Notes under the pieces: model-generated | Told to the model about the DNA's origin: nothing | Databases searched by the model: none | What the model saw: only the letters and a program-made list of their open reading frames with translations | In this document: positions 18,025-26,938 of the stretch, piece by piece | Layout: each line of letters starts with the position of its first letter | Numbering within the stretch: position 1 is the first letter of the stretch | Program-made: the position numbers and the translations under genes | NCBI RefSeq assembly: GCF_000167355.1 | Contig: NZ_AAEW02000005.1 | Location: 62,001-126,000, forward strand | Reading direction: 5' to 3' | Length of the DNA stretch: 64,000 bases | DNA from: Desulfuromonas acetoxidans DSM 684 | Lineage (GTDB): Bacteria > Desulfobacterota > Desulfuromonadia > Desulfuromonadales > Desulfuromonadaceae

Positions 18025-18927
18025 ATGCCTGATCTCATTACGGCCATCCTTCCATTGGTGTTCACCTTTGCCTTAGGGGTGGTTTTGAGAGCATGGCGGG
18101 TGTTTGCCGCACAGGATGCCGACATCCTGCTCAAACTGTTCTTTTACCTGTGTCTGCCTGCCCTGATTCTGATATCGGTCAGCACCATGCACTTACGCCC
18201 AAGCCTGCTGTTTTTACCCGGTCTGTCCGCCGCCATCATTCTGATCACCTTTGTCATCGGTAAAGGGATCGCGCCGATTCTCGATCTCCCCCGCACCACG
18301 TTAGGGGTGTTTTACATCGGCATACTGGTCATGAACGGTGGTTTCACCTTCCCTTATGTACTGTCGGCCTATGGTGCCGAGGGGATGGCCATTGCCTCGC
18401 TGTTTGACTTTGGCACCGGCCTGATGGTGTTCACTTTCGTCTACTATCTGGCCTGTCGGCATGGCCAAAGCGGCAGTAACCATCGCCAACTGCTGACGAA
18501 ATTTCTCCTGTCACCACCGCTGTTGTCCCTGATCGTGGCCTTAACCCTCAATGTTACCCACACGGCCCTGCCGTCATTGATCATCAACTGGTTTACGCTG
18601 CTCAGTAACATGACCACCCCGGTGGTGATGCTGGCTCTCGGCATTGCCTTTCGGCCGCATTTGGTCCGCCTCGGTTCCTTGGCCAGTGTCATCGTATTAC
18701 GCATGGGGCTTGGCTTTGTTCTGGCCCAGCTGTGTGTTCACCTGATGGGAATTGACGGAATGATGCGGCATATTGTGGTGATGATGGCGTCGGCCCCCAG
18801 CGGTGTCAACACCCTGGCCTTTGCCACCATGGAGGGGTTGGATAAAGAGTTTGCCGCAGCCGTGGTCTCCTACACCACTCTAATCGGCATGATCTGGTTT
18901 CCGTTCTATCTGTCACTTGCCGTGTGA
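18025..18927 (+). CDS. AEC-family transporter (auxin efflux carrier type)
   Basis: A 300-residue integral membrane protein with about ten hydrophobic segments in two five-helix halves. The family segments GILVMNGGFTFPY (half 1) and MMASAPSGVNTLAFA (half 2, the crossover region) are visible. These carriers move organic anions such as malate. It begins three bases after the binding-protein stop, so it belongs to the same operon. The substrate is unknown. Confidence 0.85.
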   Translation: MPDLITAILPLVFTFALGVVLRAWRVFAAQDADILLKLFFYLCLPALILISVSTMHLRPSLLFLPGLSAAIILITFVIGKGIAPILDLPRTTLGVFYIGILVMNGGFTFPYVLSAYGAEGMAIASLFDFGTGLMVFTFVYYLACRHGQSGSNHRQLLTKFLLSPPLLSLIVALTLNVTHTALPSLIINWFTLLSNMTTPVVMLALGIAFRPHLVRLGSLASVIVLRMGLGFVLAQLCVHLMGIDGMMRHIVVMMASAPSGVNTLAFATMEGLDKEFAAAVVSYTTLIGMIWFPFYLSLAV

Positions 18928-18968
18928 ATCGCACGGCACCCAACATCATGAAGCTTTAAAAAAAGACC

Positions 18969-20699
18969 ATGACCACACAACAACGCGACTTACTGCTCAT
19001 CGATGGCTCCGCACCCTTCTTTACCCCGTTTCAGGATGGCCAACGAAAAAACTGGTCCAAAGCGCCGTTGACCGAACTTCAAAAACACGGCCGCATTGAT
19101 GACAATCTCAAACAAACCATCCTCGACGCCCTGACCCGCTACTGCCAGAAAGTGCGCGACATCGGCTACACCGCCATCACCTTTGATGACCTGGCCCACC
19201 TGACTCTGTTCGATTTCTACCCCTACATGCTCAGCCGCACGGTTCATTCGTATCAAGAGTTTTTCCGGCAAGTATTTGCCATTGCCAAGGATGCCGGTCT
19301 GGCCATCTACATCACCACCGACATCATATTCTGGAACCGTTTTATCGAAAGCCATACCAAACGGCGCGACGCCAAAATGCGCGAGCTGTTTGCCGAGGCG
19401 GTTGAACGTCTGTTTGATCTATTTCCCGAAGTGTCCGGCATCGTCACCCGCATCGGCGAATCCGACGGCGTCGACGTCACCTCACTGTTCAAAAGCCGCA
19501 TGGTGATCCGCTCACCGCGTCAGTGCAACCGCTGGCTCAAAGAGGTGTTGCCCGTGTTTGAGTCCCACGGGAAAACCCTAATTTTTCGCACCTGGGGACT
19601 CGGCGCATTTCGGGTGGGAGATATTATCTGGAATGAAGCCACAGAAAAGGTCGCCTTCGGCGATATTGACTCCCCCTCCTTTGTCGTATCACGCAAATAC
19701 GCCAGCGCCGATTTTTTCCGCTATCTGCCCCTCAACGAGCGGATCACCCATTCGCAACATCCCCACATCGTCGAATTTCAGGCCCGACGTGAATACGAAG
19801 GCTTTGGCGTGTTTCCCGCCTATATTGGCCGACAATATCAAGAATATCGCGACCAACTGGCCGACAACCCACTGCTGCGCGGCATCTCCGTGTGGTGTCA
19901 GACCGGCGGCTGGTCCCACTTTGAGCGTCTGACCTTTCTCAACGATTCCTCCCCATGGAATGAACTCAACACCGTCGCTACGCTCCAGCTTTTCACCAGC
20001 AACAACACCGCCGATGACATCCTGCGCACCTACTGCCAGCAACGCTTCCCCAATGAAGACCAGGATACCCTCATCGAACTGGTTCAACTGTACGACAAAC
20101 TCATTGACCAAATCTGGTACTTCGACCCGTTTGCCCGTCAGTCTCTGTGGTTTCGCCGCCTACGCGTACCACCGCTCCTGTGGATTTTCTGGGATACCAT
20201 CCTCGTCAATCGCGCCCTGCGTCTGGTATTTCGTACCTTCATGGGCAACAGCAAAAAGGTGCGCATCAACGACAAACTGCTGCGCAGCGACATCCGCCAA
20301 CTGCGCACCCTGACAAAAAAACTCAGCAAAAATCAACAACAACTGATCCTTGCCGCCGACACCTTTGAACTGCTCTACGCCTTGCGCCGCTTTTATCTCG
20401 GCAAAGCCGGCAACAAACGGGAGAAAAAAGTCTGCACCCGACTCAAGAAATATCACAACAAACACCCCAAAGGCTTTCTCGTCGAATGCGACTTCTCGCC
20501 ATTCCGCATTCGCTGGATCACCACCGGACTGTTCTTCGGCATCATCCTGCGCAACCAGTCGCGCTACCGCCTGCTCGACCGCTTCCTGCTCATCCCCCTC
20601 ACCGGCTGGATGTTTCCGCTGGTCAAGCGCTGGCAACGTCACCGCATTCCTGATCTGGCGGAGCGGCAGGCAGTCGGATTGGAGGTGTTTTTTCGCTAA
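18969..20699 (+). CDS. Uncharacterised protein with GH67-like TIM-barrel features
   Basis: 576 residues with no signal peptide. Residues ~50-350 alternate predicted strands and helices as in a (beta/alpha)8 barrel. The segments PEVSGIVTRIGESDGVD (~155) and VEFQARREYEG (~262) resemble the region of alpha-glucuronidases where acidic catalytic residues lie. The C-terminal 200 residues are Arg/Lys-rich and helical with a short hydrophobic patch (~515-540). A glycosidase-like role is a weak family impression and no catalytic pair can be named. It begins 41 bases after the AEC gene and ends 9 bases from the convergent mtfA, leaving no room for a separate terminator. Confidence 0.5.
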   Translation: MTTQQRDLLLIDGSAPFFTPFQDGQRKNWSKAPLTELQKHGRIDDNLKQTILDALTRYCQKVRDIGYTAITFDDLAHLTLFDFYPYMLSRTVHSYQEFFRQVFAIAKDAGLAIYITTDIIFWNRFIESHTKRRDAKMRELFAEAVERLFDLFPEVSGIVTRIGESDGVDVTSLFKSRMVIRSPRQCNRWLKEVLPVFESHGKTLIFRTWGLGAFRVGDIIWNEATEKVAFGDIDSPSFVVSRKYASADFFRYLPLNERITHSQHPHIVEFQARREYEGFGVFPAYIGRQYQEYRDQLADNPLLRGISVWCQTGGWSHFERLTFLNDSSPWNELNTVATLQLFTSNNTADDILRTYCQQRFPNEDQDTLIELVQLYDKLIDQIWYFDPFARQSLWFRRLRVPPLLWIFWDTILVNRALRLVFRTFMGNSKKVRINDKLLRSDIRQLRTLTKKLSKNQQQLILAADTFELLYALRRFYLGKAGNKREKKVCTRLKKYHNKHPKGFLVECDFSPFRIRWITTGLFFGIILRNQSRYRLLDRFLLIPLTGWMFPLVKRWQRHRIPDLAERQAVGLEVFFR

Positions 20700-20708
20700 G
20701 GGGAAGGA

Positions 20709-21500
20709 TTATCGACGGGATGAAATTAAGCGTTGGTAGGTATCTTGTTGATAGTATTCCTGCAACACACGATATAGATCCGGCGCCTGTTTGATCAGCG
20801 CACGAGGCTGGTCAAAGAATTGCTCCGTGGCCACAGCAAAAAATTCCGCCTCGTTGGTGGCCCCATAGGCATTGAGGAATGATTTCTTGCCCCTATCGGC
20901 ATCGTTCTTGAGTCGAAGATATTCACGGGAGCAGATGTCAATCCAGTCGCGGTATTCGTCCCGGTTGCTCAAAGGCGGCGTGCCATCGGCCGTGCCGTCG
21001 AGCATATCCAGTTTATGGGCGAATTCGTGATATATCACATTGTGGCCCGATTCCGGATGGCGACCTTCACGCAGCGCCGCATCCCAGATAATAATGACCG
21101 GCCCCTGTAAAAAAGCCTGGCCAAGAATCGGCGACTGACGGTCTGCCTGAATACTCGGCCGTTCAAAAAAGCCCGGTGTACGTTGTGGTGGCACAACCGT
21201 CGTTGGATAAACGATGATAGATTGAACATTTCGATAATAATTGTGGGGCAGCCCCAAAAGCAGCAGACACGCCTGGGCCGAAATAGTCACGCGAATTTCG
21301 TCGTCAATCTCCAGGCCACCCGCACCCTCCCACTGTTTTTCGGCGATAAACACCTGAATCAGGGCACGCAATTGGGCACGCTCGGCGTCAGTCAGCATAG
21401 CATCATGAGCCACATTACGACGGATAATGTCATCCCATGCAGGTGGAAAAACAGCCTGGGTCGGTTTTTTGCGGCGACGGTTGCGAAACCAGTCAAACAT
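20709..21500 (-). CDS. mtfA: MtfA-type zinc peptidase (M90)
   Basis: A 263-residue cytoplasmic metallopeptidase. The zinc motif HEFAH is near residue 158, in VIYHEFAHKLDMLDG, and a downstream Glu ligand is likely in NEAEFFAVATEQFF. In Escherichia coli the homologue binds the Mlc repressor and is involved in glucose phosphotransferase regulation; whether that applies here is unknown. The gene lies 30 bases downstream of hsdR on the same strand and is probably the native boundary of the restriction island. Confidence 0.85.
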   Translation of the reverse strand: MFDWFRNRRRKKPTQAVFPPAWDDIIRRNVAHDAMLTDAERAQLRALIQVFIAEKQWEGAGGLEIDDEIRVTISAQACLLLLGLPHNYYRNVQSIIVYPTTVVPPQRTPGFFERPSIQADRQSPILGQAFLQGPVIIIWDAALREGRHPESGHNVIYHEFAHKLDMLDGTADGTPPLSNRDEYRDWIDICSREYLRLKNDADRGKKSFLNAYGATNEAEFFAVATEQFFDQPRALIKQAPDLYRVLQEYYQQDTYQRLISSRR

Positions 21501-21530
21501 TGGGAGTTCCCGTTTTTGTTTTTAGGAATA

Positions 21531-24224
21531 TCAGCTCGACCAGCCAGAGCAGAGAACTTCAGCCTGTTTCAACACCAAATCCACCGCATCCTCTTGCTTA
21601 TCCGGTGGGTATTTATAACGGCGCAATGTCCGCCTCACCAGATTCCGCAATTTTGCTCGCACGCTCTCTCTCACCTGCCAATCAACCGAAGTACTGTTGC
21701 GCAGTTTTTCAGTGATCTCCACCGCGATTTTTTTCAAGATCTCATCACCCAATTCCCGCACCGCGCTTTCGTTGTTGGCCAGAGCGTCGTAAAAAGCCAC
21801 TTCGTCGGAATTCAGGCCCAACTCCTCGTCGCGTTTGAGTGCATTTTGAAAATCCTTAGCCATCTGGATTAGTTCTTCGATCACCTGAGCGGTCTCGATG
21901 GCTCGCGCGTGGTAGCGATTCAGCGTGGCCAGCAGGCGTTCGCTGAATTTCTGCTCCATCACCACATTGTTGCGGGTTCTGGCCTTGATGGTGTCGCGCA
22001 ATAGTTTTTCCAGCAGCACGGCCAGCGCCTCTTCCGCTGCCAAGGTCGGTGCCCCTTTCCCTTGGGCATTGACATAAACCTTTAGGGCTTGCTTCAGTTC
22101 GTTGGCAATGCCGATATAATCCACCACCAGACCACCCGGTTTGTCCTTGAATACCCGGTTGACACGGGCGATAGCCTGCATCAGGTTGTGGCCACGCATC
22201 GGTTTGTCGACATACATGGTATGGCAGCTCGGGCAGTCGAAACCGGTCAGCCACATGTCACGCACAATGACCAGTTTCAGGCCATCCTTGGCGTCCTTAA
22301 AACGCTTCTCCAGCCGCTTCTTGGTCGTCTTGTTATAGATGTGCGGTTGCAACAGGGGCCGGTCGGCTGCCGAACCGGTCATGATGATCTTGATCGCACC
22401 CTTCTCCGGGTCGGGGTCATGCCAATCTGGCCGCAAGTTGATGATCTCATTGTAAAGATGCACGCAAATCTCACGGCTCATGCAGACGATCATGCCTTTG
22501 CCTTCGACCACACTGGTGCGCGCCTCAAAATGGTGCACCAAATCTTCGGCAACCTCTTTTAACCGCGGCTCCGCTCCCACCAGTTTTTCCAGCGTCGCCC
22601 ACTTGCTCTTGGTGCGTTCGCGCTGTCTGACATCCTCCTCATCCTCAATAACATCCTCGACCTCATCGTTCAGTTCTTCAATCGCGGCACGGTTGATGTC
22701 GAGTTTGGCCAAGCGTGACTCAAAATAGATCGGCACTGTGGCCTTGTCATCAACTGCATCCTGGATGTCGTAAATGCTGACGTAATCGCCGAACACCGCA
22801 CGGGTGTCCTTATCTTCCTGAGAAATAGGCGTACCGGTAAAGCCAATGAACGAGGCATTGGGGATGGCGTCACGCATATGTTTGGCAAAACCGTAGATAT
22901 ACTGACCGCTCTTGGTATCGAGTCGTGCTTTAAAACCGTATTGGCTGCGGTGCGCTTCGTCACTGATAACCACAATATTACTGCGGGAGCTCAGGATGGG
23001 ATGCGCCTCCTCCCCTTCCAGCAGCGAAAATTTCTGCACCGTAGTGAAAATGATCCCGCCCGATGGTCGTGCTGCCAGTTCATCGCGCAGATCGGTTCGA
23101 CTGTCCACCTGGACAGGTGTCTGCCTGAGTAATTCCTTGGCACCGACAAAAGTTTCAAAGAGCTGACCGTCGAGATCGTTACGGTCAGTGACGACAACAA
23201 TGGTCGGGTTGTTCATCTCCGGCTGCTGCAACAGCTTCCCGGCGTAACAGCACATGGTGATGCTCTTGCCCGATCCTTGGGTATGCCAGACCACCCCGGC
23301 TTTGCGCGATCCGGGTTGAACTTCTTTGCCGTACGTGGCCCGTTGATCGGAGATTTCAAACTTTTGCGCCGGAGCCGAGGCGATCAGTGTTACTCGCACC
23401 GCTTCGCGCACAGCATGGAACTGATGATAACCGGCAATCTTTTTGATGAGGTTGCCATCGTCCAATTCGAACAGAATGAAGTAACGCAGATAATCGAGCA
23501 GCAGCTCGCGATCAAAGAAGCCCTTGACCACTTTCTCCAGTTCATATTCGAGTAGCGGCTTGTCATCCTCATTGCGAATTGTCCGCCAAGGCATAAAACG
23601 TTCTTTATTGGCGGTGAGCGAACCAATGCGGGCAGTCAAACCATCGGAGACCACCAACGCCTCGTTGCAGACAAACAAATCGGAAATTTCCTCCTTGTAG
23701 GTTTGCAACTGGTCATAGGCTTTCCAGATATCAGCATGAATGTCGGCAGGATTTTTCAGCTCAATCACGGAAATCGGCAGCCCGTTGATAAACACGACAA
23801 TATCCGGGCGACGCAATTGTTTAGTCCCAGCCACGGTAAACTGATTGACCACCAGAAACTCATTGCGTTCGACATTGTGGAAGTCGATGAGAAACACTTG
23901 ATCGGTCCGGATTTCATCACCATCACGGAATTCGACCGGCACCCCCTCAAGAAGCAGTTTATGGAAGGCGCGGTTGTTGTGGATCATCACCGGGGATTCG
24001 GGCTTGGTAATGGTCTCGGCGGCATCTTCAAAAGATTCAAGGGGGATATGCGGATTGATCTTTTGCAGAGCGGTGAGCAGGCGACCTCTCAGGACAACCT
24101 CCTGATAGTCGCTGCGCTCCGGCGTATCGCCATCGTGGGCAATGTCAGGGCCAAAGGCGTAGTCGTAGCCACCGGCACAGAACCAGTCCAGACAAATTTG
24201 TTCAAGCTGGTCTTCAGTAATCAT
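21531..24224 (-). CDS. hsdR: Type I restriction enzyme, R subunit
   Basis: ATP-driven DNA translocase and endonuclease. The N-terminal nuclease domain shows the PD-(D/E)xK series [21 protein letters not shown] near residue 145. The SF2 helicase follows with Walker A TQGSGKS (~310), DEAHRSQYG (~420), and motif VI in [13 protein letters not shown] (~690). The helical C-terminus is complete. At 897 residues it is shorter than the enteric enzymes but within range. The ATG has a GGGAG site nine bases upstream. It is the last gene of the hsd cluster, separated from hsdM and hsdS by about 4.6 kb of accessory genes. Confidence 0.92.
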   Translation of the reverse strand: MITEDQLEQICLDWFCAGGYDYAFGPDIAHDGDTPERSDYQEVVLRGRLLTALQKINPHIPLESFEDAAETITKPESPVMIHNNRAFHKLLLEGVPVEFRDGDEIRTDQVFLIDFHNVERNEFLVVNQFTVAGTKQLRRPDIVVFINGLPISVIELKNPADIHADIWKAYDQLQTYKEEISDLFVCNEALVVSDGLTARIGSLTANKERFMPWRTIRNEDDKPLLEYELEKVVKGFFDRELLLDYLRYFILFELDDGNLIKKIAGYHQFHAVREAVRVTLIASAPAQKFEISDQRATYGKEVQPGSRKAGVVWHTQGSGKSITMCCYAGKLLQQPEMNNPTIVVVTDRNDLDGQLFETFVGAKELLRQTPVQVDSRTDLRDELAARPSGGIIFTTVQKFSLLEGEEAHPILSSRSNIVVISDEAHRSQYGFKARLDTKSGQYIYGFAKHMRDAIPNASFIGFTGTPISQEDKDTRAVFGDYVSIYDIQDAVDDKATVPIYFESRLAKLDINRAAIEELNDEVEDVIEDEEDVRQRERTKSKWATLEKLVGAEPRLKEVAEDLVHHFEARTSVVEGKGMIVCMSREICVHLYNEIINLRPDWHDPDPEKGAIKIIMTGSAADRPLLQPHIYNKTTKKRLEKRFKDAKDGLKLVIVRDMWLTGFDCPSCHTMYVDKPMRGHNLMQAIARVNRVFKDKPGGLVVDYIGIANELKQALKVYVNAQGKGAPTLAAEEALAVLLEKLLRDTIKARTRNNVVMEQKFSERLLATLNRYHARAIETAQVIEELIQMAKDFQNALKRDEELGLNSDEVAFYDALANNESAVRELGDEILKKIAVEITEKLRNSTSVDWQVRESVRAKLRNLVRRTLRRYKYPPDKQEDAVDLVLKQAEVLCSGWSS

Positions 24225-24356
24225 TGGATGAGCTCCCCCCTGGAACTGAATTCATTGATTGACAACAATACGCATTGCCGGTAGAGTTTGCCTTAAGGAC
24301 TGGGGATTCCCGGTCGACAGTTGGCCTCAGCGGATACGTTGGGGCCTTTTGTTTTT

Positions 24357-25097
24357 TCAGGGGAAGCATTTTAGCCCCCAACCATCAAACCGCCCTCTAC
24401 CGTTCCTATAAAATTTGTTCTCAATGGTGTCGTAGGCACGGTTCGGTTGCTCTGGACGCAATATCCTCATCCCGATAGGTCGTGCAATCAAATCTGCCAT
24501 TTGTAGTCCTGCTGAATTACTTTTCTTGTCAGCAAAAACCACCTCGAAAGGCAGAGCACATCGATGTCTATTTTGCCCATCACAAACTCGACGAAATTCT
24601 AATTCCAACTCTGAGTCTTCTTGCGATCCGCGTTTTTCCACAACAATGTGGGTTTTCTGTTCCGTAGCACCGACTCCACGCAAATAATAGAAAATCCTTT
24701 CAAGTCCGAATCCTAAAGCGAGATGATACGGATTTTCTGGATTCGTATATTTTTCACGCAAAGGTTCCTTTCGAATAACAGATGCAATGAATGCGAATTG
24801 AGTTGCCGCAACAATATCGGTCAGCTCGTTTAAAAACGCCTCTTTTTTCTCACGAGTTTTCAGGATAGAAAAATCACCTCTATCTTTGCGGATGTCAGTT
24901 TCGTGTAAGATAACTTGATCGTGGCCGAAATGCTTAAATTTAAAATGCTTGAATGTAGGTACCAACCCGTCGGCATAATCGACTTTACGAAAAATGCAAA
25001 AAGCCAGCACAAACACAGGGTAGTTTTGGTCAATGGTCTTCAGGCCGTGGTCGCCACTTTCGTCCACAAAAACAATGTATTCGCTAAATTGCCCCAC
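24357..25097 (-). CDS. DUF3800 protein
   Basis: A 246-residue protein of the DUF3800 family, an RNase H-like fold often seen in defence and mobile contexts. Hallmarks are the N-terminal FVDESGDHG with its acidic pair and, near residue 210, the QMADLIARP segment. It starts with GTG at 25097. The ribosome site GGAGGGG overlaps the last codons and stop of the upstream relic, so translation was coupled to that reading frame. It is AT-richer than the flanking hsd genes. Function is unknown; nuclease activity is a family-level suggestion. Confidence 0.75.
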   Translation of the reverse strand: MGQFSEYIVFVDESGDHGLKTIDQNYPVFVLAFCIFRKVDYADGLVPTFKHFKFKHFGHDQVILHETDIRKDRGDFSILKTREKKEAFLNELTDIVAATQFAFIASVIRKEPLREKYTNPENPYHLALGFGLERIFYYLRGVGATEQKTHIVVEKRGSQEDSELELEFRRVCDGQNRHRCALPFEVVFADKKSNSAGLQMADLIARPIGMRILRPEQPNRAYDTIENKFYRNGRGRFDGWGLKCFP

Positions 25098-25100
25098 AAT

Positions 25101-25430
25101 TCACCCCTCCCGGCAAATCTGCTTTATGGCATCGTAAACCCAACCGGTGACAGTTGTGGTTTCCTTTAGTATCTTTCCGCACTTCTCCGACGCGATCTGG
25201 TTGCGGATCTTTTCAATCACCTCGGAAGTGATCCGTTCCTTGCCCAGGGCCTTCAGCGCCTGAACAATCAGCCCACTCTCTCGGTGCTTAAAGCCGATCT
25301 CTTTCAGTGCGGTGTTCTTGAACTCCAACGTGTAACTGAGGATGGAATATTTGCGATTCGGGCTGTCACCATCCGGGGCAATATCCGGCCCAAAGGCGTG
25401 GAGCCATCCCCCCCTCTTGGAACCAGTCAA
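25101..25430 (-). pseudogene. Hybrid relic: HsdR N-terminal fragment joined to an AbiEi/DUF6088-like C-terminus
   Basis: The first ~28 residues, including HAFGPDIAPDGDSP, copy the start of HsdR (compare [12 protein letters not shown] at the N-terminus of the 24.2-kb hsdR). From about 25345 the sequence changes to GFKHRESGLIVQALKALG...TGWVYDAIKQI, which resembles the C-terminal part of AbiEi/DUF6088-type antitoxin-like proteins. The only start is a TTG inside the HsdR-like part with no ribosome site, so this is a fusion scar rather than a designed gene. The DUF3800 gene follows after three bases. Confidence 0.55.
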
Positions 25431-25929
25431 GACAAAGTTGTTCGATTTGCCCCTCCTTCACTGTGATACAGGCTTGCTCGGAATGGTTCGGTTTCGTCGG
25501 ATAGCGATAACGCAATTTTTTCGTTTTCACCATCGGTTGCAGATAATCTTTACGTAAAACCTCCATAGAACGATTCAGCAAACGATGAACTGCTCCAAGG
25601 TCAGAGGAGATTGAGCGCATAGAGCTAAAATGACCCGCTCCATTTCCGTTGTTGGCGCTCTTTTCTTAGTTGCAACCGGCGCGGCTTTCAATTGCAAATC
25701 CCCCGACCCCCCAGAGCTATCCCCCAGAGCTATCCCCCAGACCTTCGCTGCGAACCCCCGAACCTCTGGATGTTAAATCATGGGGACGAATATCCATCAT
25801 GCCGATCATACGGCTGTGATCAACGGTTTTCTCAATCTGGGCCGTAACCAGAATCAGTCTGGCCTCCTGACTAAGATGATCAAATTGTTTACCCAAACTG
25901 TTCCGCAATACCTCCAACGTTTCAAGCAT
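25380..25929 (-). pseudogene. Broken AlbA_2-type winged-helix protein running into an HsdR N-terminal remnant
   Basis: It starts well: GGAG, then ATG at 25929, then MLETLEVLRNSLGKQF and a conserved LILVTAQIEKTVDHSRM segment. A 13-bp tandem duplication (unit CCCCAGAGCTATC, ~25710-25735) shifts the frame. Removing one copy restores GDSSGG...ERVILALCAQSPLTLEQF. A second shift near 25590-25600 is needed to reach RLLNRSMEVLRKDYLQPMV...YPTKPNHSEQAC, the usual C-terminal winged helix. The frame then enters HsdR-like QIEQLCLDWF and is broken again at a run of seven C (25408-25414). At least three disruptions make it non-functional as it stands. Confidence 0.65.
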
Positions 25930-25956
25930 GATTAAAAACTCCTGGCACCAAAATCA

Positions 25957-26874
25957 TCAGCTCATCTCATAGCTTTGTTGAATCAAATACTTAGCGCGTT
26001 CAAGATCGGCGTCATTACGGATGGTCAGTTCAAGGTTGCCTGTGCCGAAATGACCAATGTTTGACACATCACGGGAAAACCCAGCTTCCAGCCCGAGGGA
26101 CTGCGGATCAACCTTTAAAAAGACCAGGATATTGCCGCTTTGCGGGTGAACCTCAACACAGGCAAAGTTTTTGATCCGTTTAAAGGCAATGTAGAATTTC
26201 AAAACTTTCTTCTGTACATCATCACCCAGAGCGAGCAAAAACGTTTCCAGTGCCTCATAACGGCTGCGTTGTTCGCCGGATGCCTGGTTAAGATAATCAG
26301 AAACCGTTTTGTAACGGTTCTTACTGTTTGCGGCCCCAGGTTCCGTTGTTTTCTGCTCCGTAGTTTCCCCGGCGGTCACGGCATTGACCAGCTCCAGCAG
26401 CAACAGTTCATCGGCAAATTTTTTGTAGCGCAGCAGCTCAATATTGCGGTTGATCTGCTGCACCGCGTGAATGTCGTAGCGGGTGAAATCTCCGGCAATG
26501 CAGAGCAGGCGCGGCGTGCTCCATTCGATGTTATCCCGTGTCTCCTTACCGAATCTGTCCAGCGCCAGCAGCTCGAATTCCGCCTTGTGGTCCAGTAGCC
26601 AGTCGAGATAAAAGAGGCCTTGGTTGATGACGTTTTCATTCAAAGTACGTTTGTACTCGATAATCACCGGGCAGCCGTTTTCATCAATGCCCAAGGTATC
26701 GATCCGGCCACGGTGGGTATGGCCGGTGGAGTATTCCGAAGCAAGAAAGCGAACGCCGAGGAAGGTTTCCAGATTTTTTTCCAGCAGAGTTTGCAGCGAA
26801 CGTTCAAGGGCGACGGATTTACCTTCCAGTTCGGCAATGGTTCCGTTGATTTTGAAGAGTTTGATGTCACTCAT
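25957..26874 (-). CDS. NucS-like PD-(D/E)xK domain with DUF5655-type C-terminus
   Basis: 305 residues. The N-terminal half holds GRIDTLGIDENGCPVIIEYKR (~57-77), the D...ExK arrangement of an endonuclease-fold domain related to NucS/DUF91. The C-terminal ~110 residues, with RYEALETFLLALGDDVQKK and a KxxNFACVEVHPQ strand pair, match the DUF5655 pattern. It may cut or bind DNA as part of the restriction island (inference). It lies 64 bases downstream of the PIN-like gene on the same strand. Confidence 0.7.
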   Translation of the reverse strand: MSDIKLFKINGTIAELEGKSVALERSLQTLLEKNLETFLGVRFLASEYSTGHTHRGRIDTLGIDENGCPVIIEYKRTLNENVINQGLFYLDWLLDHKAEFELLALDRFGKETRDNIEWSTPRLLCIAGDFTRYDIHAVQQINRNIELLRYKKFADELLLLELVNAVTAGETTEQKTTEPGAANSKNRYKTVSDYLNQASGEQRSRYEALETFLLALGDDVQKKVLKFYIAFKRIKNFACVEVHPQSGNILVFLKVDPQSLGLEAGFSRDVSNIGHFGTGNLELTIRNDADLERAKYLIQQSYEMS

Positions 26875-26938
26875 ATGTCAACCTTTTTCGCGTTTGGACC
26901 TGTTAAATATTATGCCCCCGGAATTCCCGTAGGAATTG

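Noticed and set aside
21531-24224. Truncated hsdR
   Set aside because: It is shorter than enteric HsdR, but the nuclease, helicase and C-terminal helical parts are all present.
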